A DNA stretch of 11,857 nucleotides from an uncultured Desulfarculaceae bacterium (GTDB taxonomy: Bacteria; Desulfobacterota; Desulfarculia; Desulfarculales; Desulfarculaceae). The stretch is taken from positions 1-11,857 of the forward strand of contig CALERA010000355.1 in NCBI GenBank assembly GCA_937908275.1, in the 5' to 3' direction. The position numbers and the translations under genes are program-made. Below, one piece after another: positions 1-4,765 of this stretch. Each line of letters opens with the position of its first letter. Within the stretch, counting starts at the first letter, position 1. The notes under the pieces are model-generated. The model was given only the letters and a program-made list of their open reading frames with translations. It had not been told where the DNA came from and ran no database searches.

Positions 1-82
1 GGCGGCGTCGCCTCCGCCGAACGCGAGAAGCGGGGTGGGGCAGGTCAACCTCGGCTGGGGCCGGAGGGGCGCCACGGCGTTG

Positions 83-112
83 GCCCAGGGGGAGCGCTCC
101 CGGCTGGGCTTT
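83..112 (+). terminator. Possible weak intrinsic terminator
   Basis: GCCCAG (83-88) pairs with CTGGGC (104-109). Inside this, GGGA and TCCC flank a GCGC loop, since bases 90-101 form the perfect palindrome GGGAGCGCTCCC. Only three T residues follow (110-112) before the sequence turns to ACAAGG. It could end a plus-strand gene lying left of the window, but the short T run makes this weak. It may be only a structured leader for the Shine-Dalgarno sequence at 115-121. Confidence 0.3.
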
Positions 113-326
113 ACAAGGAGGGCGTTAGCGATGGGAGTCGACATCCGCCTTCTGATTCCGGCGCGTTGCGCCCGTGAGGATAATTAGTCATGGGTGTGGC
201 AAGGCATTTTTCAAGTTAGCAACCATCGTGCCGAATCCCTGACGGTTGGCTCGGGGGCACGTCTGTTGTTAACTGGTGGAAATTATTGGGCAGGCTTGGG
301 AATGGCCGGACGCTGGCCGGGGAAGA

Positions 327-343
327 GTCTTGTTCGGCAAGAC
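327..343 (-). terminator. Candidate weak terminator downstream of motB
   Basis: Read on the minus strand, GTCTTG-CCGAA-CAAGAC forms a 6-bp stem with a 5-base loop, followed by TCTTCCCC. It lies about 58 bases past the motB stop codon. The stem is short and the T tract is interrupted, so it may be only part of the 3' untranslated region. No better minus-strand terminator was seen between motB and the window edge. Confidence 0.25.
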
Positions 344-401
344 GCAAGTCCTCTTTGACAAGACACTGTGGGGCAGATTCGGCTTCCGGGGCGGGTTGGG
401 A

Positions 402-1286
402 TCAGGGCTGGGGCATGGCTCCGCCCGCGCCCCGGGCCGAGGGCGCGCCCGCCGGGGTGGCGGGCATCAGGGGCAGGTCGCTGGGTTGCACCGCGCCGCC
501 GCAGGGCTGGCGGTTGAAGATCAGGATGCTGATGCGCCGGTTGCGCGGGTCGTTGGGCTGGCTGGGAATCAGGGGTTGGGTGCCGGCATAGCCCGCCACC
601 CGCAGGATGCAGTCTGGGTTGATGCCGGCATCCTCCATGATCTTGCGCGCGGCCGAGGCCCGCTCGGTGGACAGCTCCCAGTTGGTGAAGCGGCTGCTGG
701 CGTAGCTGAGGGCGTCGGTGTGGCCCTCGATGGCGACCTTCTCGCCCAGGCGGCGCAGGTTCTTGGCCAGCACGGCCAGGATCTCCTTGCCATCGGGAGA
801 GATCTGGGTGCCGCCCACCGGGAAGAGGGTGCCGCCCTTCTTGTCCACCACCTGGACCCGGACCCCGCCGTCAAAGGTGTCGATGATGATCTGGTCCTGC
901 ATGGTCATCAGGTTGCCCTCGACCTCCTTTTGCAGCAGGTCCAGGACCTCCTGCTGGCGGGCGGCCTGGGCCTTGGCCTCGGGACCGGAGGGCACCGGGT
1001 TCTGGGCGTTGGTGTCGGCGTCGGCGGTTTGCAGGGCCGACTTGGCGGCCGGGGCCTGCGGGGCCGGCGGAGGCATGGGCATGTTCAGGTCCAGGGCGCT
1101 GCCCGAACTGAAGATGCTGAATTCCTGGAAGTACTTGGAAAGCTCTGCCTTCTGCTGGGGGCTGGCCACGTTCAACAGCCACATCAGCAGGAAGAAGGCC
1201 ATCATGGCGGTGACGAAGTCGGCGTAGGCCACCTTCCAGCTGCCGCCGTGGTGGGCGGCGTGTCCGCCTTTTTTGCGGCGTCCCAT
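402..1286 (-). CDS. motB: Flagellar stator protein MotB (OmpA-domain)
   Basis: MotB is the stator subunit that carries the ion-binding aspartate and anchors the flagellar motor to peptidoglycan. The 294-residue protein has a basic N-terminus, then one membrane helix at about residues 22-40. The helix holds the family signature YADFVTAMMAFF, with Asp23 as the likely ion-carrying residue. A Pro/Ala-rich linker (about 65-115) follows. The periplasmic OmpA-like domain (about 140-260) contains GHTDAL (188-193), NWELSTERA (202-210) and NRRISI (249-254), the usual peptidoglycan-binding motifs. A Pro/Gly/Ala-rich tail of about 35 residues follows. The gene starts 9 bases after the motA stop codon, and an AGGA next to that stop can serve as its ribosome binding site, so it is co-transcribed with motA. 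Whether the ion is H+ or Na+ (MotB or PomB type) cannot be decided from sequence alone. Confidence 0.93.
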   Translation of the reverse strand: MGRRKKGGHAAHHGGSWKVAYADFVTAMMAFFLLMWLLNVASPQQKAELSKYFQEFSIFSSGSALDLNMPMPPPAPQAPAAKSALQTADADTNAQNPVPSGPEAKAQAARQQEVLDLLQKEVEGNLMTMQDQIIIDTFDGGVRVQVVDKKGGTLFPVGGTQISPDGKEILAVLAKNLRRLGEKVAIEGHTDALSYASSRFTNWELSTERASAARKIMEDAGINPDCILRVAGYAGTQPLIPSQPNDPRNRRISILIFNRQPCGGAVQPSDLPLMPATPAGAPSARGAGGAMPQP

Positions 1287-1295
1287 GCTCGCGTC

Positions 1296-2147
1296 CTAAC
1301 CCTTGCGCAGCACCGCCTCCAGCTCCTCGAAGCTGGGGCGCTCGCTCAGGGGGATGGCCCGGCGGGCGAACTCCAGGGCCACCACCGGGGCCGCGCCGGC
1401 CACGGTGGAGAGCAGGCCCACCCGCACCACCTCCAGCAGGCCCATGCGCTCGTGGTGGCGGTGCTCGACATTGGCCGCCAGGGGGCCGACAAAGCCGTAG
1501 CACAGCAGCACGCCCAGGAAGGTGCCCACCAGGGCCGCGCCGATGGAGTGCCCCAGGACCTCCGGCGGCTCGGTTATCTTGCCCATGGTCAAAACCACGC
1601 CCAGGACCGCGGCCACGATGCCCAGGCCGGGCAGGGAGTCGGCCACCCGGTTGATGCCGGTGGCCGGGATCGCGCCTTCTTTCTCCTGGGCCTCCAGGTC
1701 GGTGTCCATCACCTCTTCCATCTGCTTGGGCTCCATGCCGCTGGTGATGTAGACCTTGAGGTTGTCGCAGAGGAAGGCCAGGACCTGGGTGTTGGCCAAC
1801 ACCCCGGGATATTTCTTGAACACCGCGCTCTCGTGGGGCTTGTTGACGTGGCCCTCCACCGAGATCAAGCCGTCGCGCCGAGCCATGCGGAACAGCTCGT
1901 TCATGGTCAGCAACAGCTCCAGGTACAGCTCCTTGGTGGGGTCCTTGGCGGTGAAGACGCCGATCAGCTCCTTGATGGTGTGGATGATGACCTTCTGCGG
2001 AGCCGAGATGGCGAAGCCTCCCAGGGCCGCGCCCATGATGATGAGCACCTCGATGGGCTGGAACAGGACGCTGAGGTTGCCACCCTCCAGGATGTAACCT
2101 CCGATGACCGCACCCAGAACCACCACAATGCCGATGATAGCGAACAT
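1296..2147 (-). CDS. motA: Flagellar stator protein MotA
   Basis: MotA is the multi-pass membrane subunit that forms the stator ion channel with MotB and pushes on the rotor. The 283-residue protein has hydrophobic segments at about 1-20, 32-50, 172-190 and 200-222, with a large cytoplasmic loop between the second and third. The loop contains ARRDGLISVEGH, which puts Arg90 and Glu98 at the numbers known for the E. coli rotor-interaction residues. Pro173 (in SLPGLGIVAA) and Pro222 (in VGPLA) also match the functionally important E. coli prolines. The start is supported by GAGGAAG just upstream (2150-2156). The gene is first in a two-gene motAB operon and lies about 46 bases downstream of the start predicted from the sigma-54 promoter at 2204-2219. 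A PomA-type sodium stator is the main alternative. Confidence 0.94.
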   Translation of the reverse strand: MFAIIGIVVVLGAVIGGYILEGGNLSVLFQPIEVLIIMGAALGGFAISAPQKVIIHTIKELIGVFTAKDPTKELYLELLLTMNELFRMARRDGLISVEGHVNKPHESAVFKKYPGVLANTQVLAFLCDNLKVYITSGMEPKQMEEVMDTDLEAQEKEGAIPATGINRVADSLPGLGIVAAVLGVVLTMGKITEPPEVLGHSIGAALVGTFLGVLLCYGFVGPLAANVEHRHHERMGLLEVVRVGLLSTVAGAAPVVALEFARRAIPLSERPSFEELEAVLRKG

Positions 2148-2203
2148 GTCTTCCTCGGTCAGCGCCGCCTTGGTCCGGAATTAAACCCAATCTCACGGGC
2201 AGA

Positions 2204-2219
2204 TGCAAATAGATTGCCA
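2204..2219 (-). promoter_or_regulatory. Sigma-54 promoter of motAB
   Basis: The minus strand reads TGGCAATCTATTTGCA. The consensus is TGGCAC/T-A/G-N4-TTGCA/T. The -24 TGGCA and -12 TTGCA blocks match fully, and the invariant GG-N10-GC spacing is exact. Transcription would start near 2193, giving a leader of about 46 bases before motA. Many flagellar genes are RpoN-dependent, so the assignment is functionally reasonable. An enhancer-binding activator would be needed; its site is not identified. Confidence 0.75.
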
Positions 2220-2383
2220 CAGGCCGGCGCTGATTTTCAGCCCCCTCGCGCGACCCCCTGGTGGTTGGATGGGGGCGACGGAGAGGCGGGCCGGCTGCGG
2301 GTCTGATGGACACGGGGGTCGCGTCTGCAAAATATTGTACGCGCAAAGGAGGAATTTCGCACCCTTGGGAAGGCGAGCCAGAG

Positions 2384-2420
2384 CCGGGGAGTATTCCCCG
2401 GGCGGGTTTCACGGCCCGGG
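2384..2420. repeat. Two overlapping, mutually exclusive inverted repeats
   Basis: CCGGGGA (2384-2390) can pair with TCCCCGG (2395-2401) around a GTAT loop. CCCGGGC (2397-2403) can pair with GCCCGGG (2414-2420) around a 10-base loop. The two stems share bases 2397-2401, so only one can form at a time. Neither is followed by a T tract on either strand. A role in transcription attenuation is therefore not supported; they could be DNA sites or part of an unrecognised transcript. Confidence 0.4.
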
Positions 2421-2476
2421 ACGCGCGATGAAAAAAACGGAATGGCATTGCATTTTGACAAGCACGAGAAGTGGCG

Positions 2477-2491
2477 CTTGCAACCTGCAAG
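2477..2491. promoter_or_regulatory. Perfect inverted repeat, candidate regulator site
   Basis: CTTGCA-ACC-TGCAAG is a perfect 6+6 palindrome with a 3-base spacer. Its centre lies about 132 bases upstream of the start predicted for dctQM, a normal distance for the enhancer site of a sigma-54 activator, and about 290 bases from the motA start. A TTGACA at 2455-2460 lies just upstream, but no good -10 box follows it. The binding protein is unknown. Confidence 0.4.
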
Positions 2492-2520
2492 TCACCCCTG
2501 GCGGCGCGGAAGGTTCGAGA

Positions 2521-2541
2521 GATAGCTTTAACACAGCTATC
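2521..2541. promoter_or_regulatory. Perfect 7-bp inverted repeat, candidate regulator site
   Basis: GATAGCT and AGCTATC form perfect 7-base arms around a 7-base spacer (TTAACAC). The centre is about 85 bases upstream of the transcription start predicted for dctQM, within the usual range for enhancer-binding activators. It does not match an operator family that I recognise with certainty. Confidence 0.4.
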
Positions 2542-2565
2542 ACCATCATATTTCTTGCCTTTTTT

Positions 2566-2578
2566 TGAGCTTAGCTCA
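2566..2578. promoter_or_regulatory. Short perfect palindrome TGAGCT-T-AGCTCA
   Basis: This 13-bp palindrome follows a run of seven T residues and lies 12 bases upstream of the -24 element of the dctQM promoter. It shares the AGCT core with the repeat at 2521-2541. It is not a terminator on either strand, because the T run precedes the stem on the plus strand and reads as A residues on the minus strand. It may be a protein site next to the promoter. Confidence 0.3.
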
Positions 2579-2589
2579 GAGGCCTTCCC

Positions 2590-2605
2590 TGGCACGCTTC
2601 TGGCT
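2590..2605 (+). promoter_or_regulatory. Sigma-54 promoter of dctQM
   Basis: TGGCACGCTTCTGGCT matches the sigma-54 consensus TGGCACG-N4-TTGCW at every informative base except one T-to-G change in the -12 block. The invariant GG-N10-GC holds (2591-2592 and 2603-2604). Transcription should start near 2616, giving a leader of about 97 bases before dctQ. C4-dicarboxylate TRAP operons in other proteobacteria are known to use sigma-54 with DctD-like activators. The activator here is not in the window. Confidence 0.75.
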
Positions 2606-2613
2606 GGTCGGGC

Positions 2614-2636
2614 GGCATAAGGTCTGACCAAATGCC
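2614..2636. promoter_or_regulatory. Candidate GntR/FadR-type operator at the dctQM start site
   Basis: GGTC-T-GACC (2621-2629) is nested inside GGCAT (2614-2618) and ATGCC (2632-2636). The outer arms are complementary; the intervening AA pairs on both sides are not, so 9 of 11 positions pair. The core resembles the GGTnnnACC sites of FadR-subfamily GntR repressors, which often control carboxylate and sugar-acid uptake. It covers the predicted +1 of the sigma-54 promoter, where a bound repressor could block initiation. The regulator itself is not in the window. Confidence 0.45.
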
Positions 2637-2712
2637 CTCTAGCGGGGCGGGCGACGGGCGCCCATCCCGCCAGGGCCGCCAGCCACCCCGCGCGGGGGGA
2701 CAAGGGAGCTGC

Positions 2713-3213
2713 ATGGGCAAATTCGCATCAGGCGTGGACGCGTTCAACGAGGTTTTGGGGCGCTGGGTGGCCCTGCTGATCTTGCCGTTGATCTACGTGG
2801 TGTTGCACGAGGTGGTGGCGCGCAAGGTCTTCAACGCCCCCACCGCCTGGGCCTTCGAGGTCACGGTCTATCTCTATGGGGCCCACTTCATGCTGGGCAT
2901 GGCCTACACCCTGCTCTACGACCGCCACGTGCGCATCGACATCATCGTGCTGATGCTGCCGGAGCGGATCCAGCTCTGGCTGCGGGTGATCACCTTCTTC
3001 CTGATCTTCGTGCCCTTCGTGGGGGCCCTGACCTGGGCGGCCCTGCTCTACGCCGGGGAATCCTGGGCCCAGTGGGAGCATTCCTGGAGCGCCTGGAAGC
3101 CGCCGCTCTACCCCTACAAGACGGTGATGCCGGTGGCCCTGCTGCTGCTGCTGGCTCAAGGCCTGGCCAACTTCGTCAAGGACCTCCAGAAGCTGAAAGG
3201 GCGGGCGTCATGA
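2713..3213 (+). CDS. dctQ: TRAP transporter small permease (DctQ family)
   Basis: This is the small membrane subunit of a TRAP (tripartite ATP-independent periplasmic) importer, which uses an ion gradient to take up organic acids or similar solutes. The 166-residue protein has four hydrophobic segments (about 16-36, 45-66, 84-108 and 133-152). It carries the family signature RKVFNAPTAWAFEVTVYLYG followed later by DRHVRIDII. The C-terminal half, with its WSAWKPPLYPYK segment, resembles the mannitol/chloroaromatic-type small subunits. The ATG at 2713 is chosen because AAGGGAG (2702-2708) precedes it at good spacing. The in-frame ATG at 2632 lacks a ribosome binding site and would add a non-conserved 27-residue extension. 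The stop overlaps the dctM start by 4 bases (ATGA), implying translational coupling. The symbol indicates family only; the substrate is unknown. Confidence 0.88.
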   Translation: MGKFASGVDAFNEVLGRWVALLILPLIYVVLHEVVARKVFNAPTAWAFEVTVYLYGAHFMLGMAYTLLYDRHVRIDIIVLMLPERIQLWLRVITFFLIFVPFVGALTWAALLYAGESWAQWEHSWSAWKPPLYPYKTVMPVALLLLLAQGLANFVKDLQKLKGRAS

Positions 3214-4553
3214 ATCCGGAAACCCTGGCCCTGGTGATGTTCGGCACCCTGTTCATCACCCTTTTCCTGGGCCACCCCCTGGCCTTCTCCCTGGGAGCCA
3301 TGGCCCTGGCCTTTGGCCTCATCGGCTGGGGCGGCTCCCTGGACGCCCTGTTCACCCTGTTCGCCAACAAGACCTACGGGGTCATGGACGAATACGTCCT
3401 GGTGGCCATCCCCCTGTTCATCTACATGGCGCAAATATTGGACAGCTCCGGGGTGGCCGAGAAGCTCTTCACCGCCATGTACGTGATCCTGGGTCCGATC
3501 CGGGGCGGCCTGGCCCTGGCGGTGATCATCGTCAGCACCATCTTCGCGGCCAGCGCCGGGGTGGTGGGGGCCACCGAGGTGGCCATCGGCCTGCTGGCGG
3601 TGCCGGCCATGCTCAAACGGGGCTACAACGTGCCCCTGACCGCGGGCTGCATCTGCGCCGGCGGCACCCTGGGCATCATCATCCCGCCCTCGATCATGCT
3701 GGTGGTCTACGGCTCCATGGTGGGCCTCAGCGTGGGCCAGCTCTACGCGGCGGCCATGGCCCCGGGCCTGCTCCTGGCCGCGCTCTACGTGGTCTACATC
3801 ATGGTGCGCTGCTTCCTGCGCCCCAACGACGGCCCGCCCATGCCCCGGGAGGAGCGCACCCACACCACGCCCGAGAAGGTGCGCCTGTTCTTCACCTCGC
3901 TCTTTCCCATCATGACCCTGGTCTTCGTGGTCCTGGGCTCCATCGTCCTGGCCATCGCCACCCCCACCGAGGCAGCCGGCCTGGGCTGCGCCGGGGCCTT
4001 TGTCCTGGCCCTGACCTATCGCAAGCTGACCTGGAGCGCGGTGCGCGAGGCGGCCATCAGCACCCTGAAGACCACCTGCATGGTGATGACGCTGTTTTTG
4101 GGCGGCAACGCCTTCCAGTCGATCTTCCTGGGCCTGGGCGGCGGCGACGCCATCACCGGGGTGCTCCTGGGCATGGAGCTGAACCGCTACGTGGTGCTGT
4201 TCATCATGATGGGCATCCTGTTCTTCCTGGGCATGTTCATCGACTGGCTGGGCATCCTCCTGATCACCCTGCCAATCTTCGTGCCCATCGCCACCGAGCT
4301 GGACTTCCACCCCCTGTGGTTCGCCACCCTGGTCTGCGTGAACCTGCAGATGGCCTTCCTGACTCCGCCCTTTGGCTATTCGCTCTTCTACCTGCGGGGC
4401 ATCGCCCCGCCGGAGATGACCATCCAGCACATCTACAAGGGCGTGATCCCCTTCATCAGCCTGCAATGGCTGGGCTTGATCATCTGCATCGTGGTGCCGG
4501 ACCTGGTGCTGTACCTGCCCAAGCTCTTTTTCGGCGCGGAGGCCATCAAGTAG
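3210..4553 (+). CDS. dctM: TRAP transporter large permease (DctM family)
   Basis: This is the large, transport-catalysing membrane subunit of the TRAP importer. The 447-residue protein is hydrophobic throughout, with about 12 membrane segments, as usual for DctM. Recognisable family segments are FLGHPLAFSLGA near the N-terminus, AIPLFIYMAQILDSSGVAEK, FAASAGVVGATEVAIGLLA, GTLGIIIPPSIMLVVYG and FIDWLGILLITLPIFVPI, ending with LTPPFGYSLFYLRG. The overall pattern is closest to large subunits annotated for mannitol/chloroaromatic compounds, but the substrate cannot be read from the permease. The gene overlaps dctQ by 4 bases and is followed by a strong terminator 24 bases after its stop. No DctP-type binding protein lies in the window, although TRAP permeases need one, so that subunit must be encoded elsewhere or be lost. 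Confidence 0.92.
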   Translation: MNPETLALVMFGTLFITLFLGHPLAFSLGAMALAFGLIGWGGSLDALFTLFANKTYGVMDEYVLVAIPLFIYMAQILDSSGVAEKLFTAMYVILGPIRGGLALAVIIVSTIFAASAGVVGATEVAIGLLAVPAMLKRGYNVPLTAGCICAGGTLGIIIPPSIMLVVYGSMVGLSVGQLYAAAMAPGLLLAALYVVYIMVRCFLRPNDGPPMPREERTHTTPEKVRLFFTSLFPIMTLVFVVLGSIVLAIATPTEAAGLGCAGAFVLALTYRKLTWSAVREAAISTLKTTCMVMTLFLGGNAFQSIFLGLGGGDAITGVLLGMELNRYVVLFIMMGILFFLGMFIDWLGILLITLPIFVPIATELDFHPLWFATLVCVNLQMAFLTPPFGYSLFYLRGIAPPEMTIQHIYKGVIPFISLQWLGLIICIVVPDLVLYLPKLFFGAEAIK

Positions 4554-4576
4554 ACCCCGGCCCCGATCCCACCACG

Positions 4577-4625
4577 ACCCTCCTCTCCCCTGGGGCGAAA
4601 CACCCCGGGGCAGAGAAGGGTTTTT
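4577..4625 (+). terminator. Intrinsic terminator of dctQM
   Basis: A long stem runs from 4577 to 4621. GGGG (4592-4595) pairs with CCCC (4603-4606), and CCCC (4587-4590) with GGGG (4607-4610). Then CTCT pairs with AGAG across one bulged base, and ACCCT (4577-4581) with AGGGT (4617-4621). The loop is CGAAACA. TTTTT follows at 4621-4625, with a second T run soon after. It separates the TRAP unit from the ABC operon. Confidence 0.8.
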
Positions 4626-4630
4626 GCGTT

Positions 4631-4659
4631 TTGCAAGCTGTAAGTAATTGACTTACATG
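4631..4659 (+). promoter_or_regulatory. Perfect 19-bp inverted repeat and possible promoter upstream of the Liv operon
   Basis: TGTAAGTAATTGACTTACA (4639-4657) has perfect 7-base arms around AATTG, an AT-rich island in GC-rich DNA. It lies about 110 bases upstream of the binding-protein gene and directly after the dctM terminator, where the operon promoter is expected. A weak sigma-70-like pair, TTGCAA (4631-4636) and TACATG (4654-4659) with a 17-base spacer, overlaps it, which would suit a repressor. The arms recall TyrR boxes (TGTAAA-N6-TTTACA) but the spacing differs. The regulator is unknown. Confidence 0.45.
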
Positions 4660-4765
4660 AAAATCCAGAATGGCCCCAATTGACGTCCCCTCCCGGCCGG
4701 GCCTAAGCTTCGCCCCATATCCTGGGGAATTGGCTCTTGTCCCGCTAACCGCACGGAGGGTGAGC

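Larger units (their letters stand above)
1..401. other. No supported gene; left-edge intergenic region
   Basis: I see no gene here that I can support. Plus-strand frame 2 is open from the window edge to a stop at 185-187, and frame 1 is open to 177, but neither translation resembles a known protein and both look low in complexity. An ATG at 131 with a good Shine-Dalgarno sequence (AAGGAGG, 115-121) would give an 18-residue peptide ending at 187. The region also contains a hairpin at 83-109, a possible pseudoknot at 220-261 and a small hairpin at 327-343 downstream of motB. The left part may be the tail or 3' flank of a gene outside the window. Confidence 0.5.
2220..2589. other. Non-coding intergenic region between divergent sigma-54 promoters
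   Basis: I see no convincing gene between the two promoters. The stretch holds several inverted repeats, annotated separately. It also has an unused Shine-Dalgarno-like AAGGAGG at about 2346-2352 and a locally AT-richer segment (about 2440-2570) that contrasts with the GC-rich coding sequence. The layout looks like a regulatory region with binding sites for activators of one or both flanking operons. No protein can be assigned to any of the repeats. Confidence 0.5.

Noticed and set aside
277..292. Second GG-N10-GC element in the left-edge region
   Set aside because: Only the spacing matches. The flanking -24 and -12 bases differ from the consensus at several positions, and no plus-strand gene lies downstream.
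276..2306. 676-codon open frame on the plus strand across motAB
   Set aside because: It is antisense to two well-recognised genes, is rich in Gly, His, Gln and Ala without any known domain, and reflects the stop-poor complement of GC-rich coding DNA. The same holds for the long frames at 871-2703 (minus), 3156-4466 (minus), 6690-7820 (minus) and 4745-5689 (minus).
2428..2568. Possible 46-residue peptide starting MKK and ending with a hydrophobic stretch
   Set aside because: It has no clear ribosome binding site and overlaps two of the palindromes. Its hydrophobic end comes from the AT-rich promoter region, and no family is recognised.
2571..2582. tRNA-like D-arm motif TTAGCTCAGAGG, with GGTTCGAG nearby at about 2511-2518
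   Set aside because: The motifs are in the wrong order for a tRNA, and no acceptor, anticodon or T-arm pairing could be built.
2632..2712. Upstream in-frame start for DctQ at 2632
   Set aside because: It has no ribosome binding site, lies inside the candidate operator, and would add 27 non-hydrophobic residues not typical of DctQ.
4731..4746. GG-N10-GC element TGGCTCTTGTCCCGCT upstream of the Liv binding-protein gene
   Set aside because: The spacing fits sigma-54, but the sequence matches poorly outside the TGGC block. Its predicted start would fall inside the ribosome binding site of the gene.
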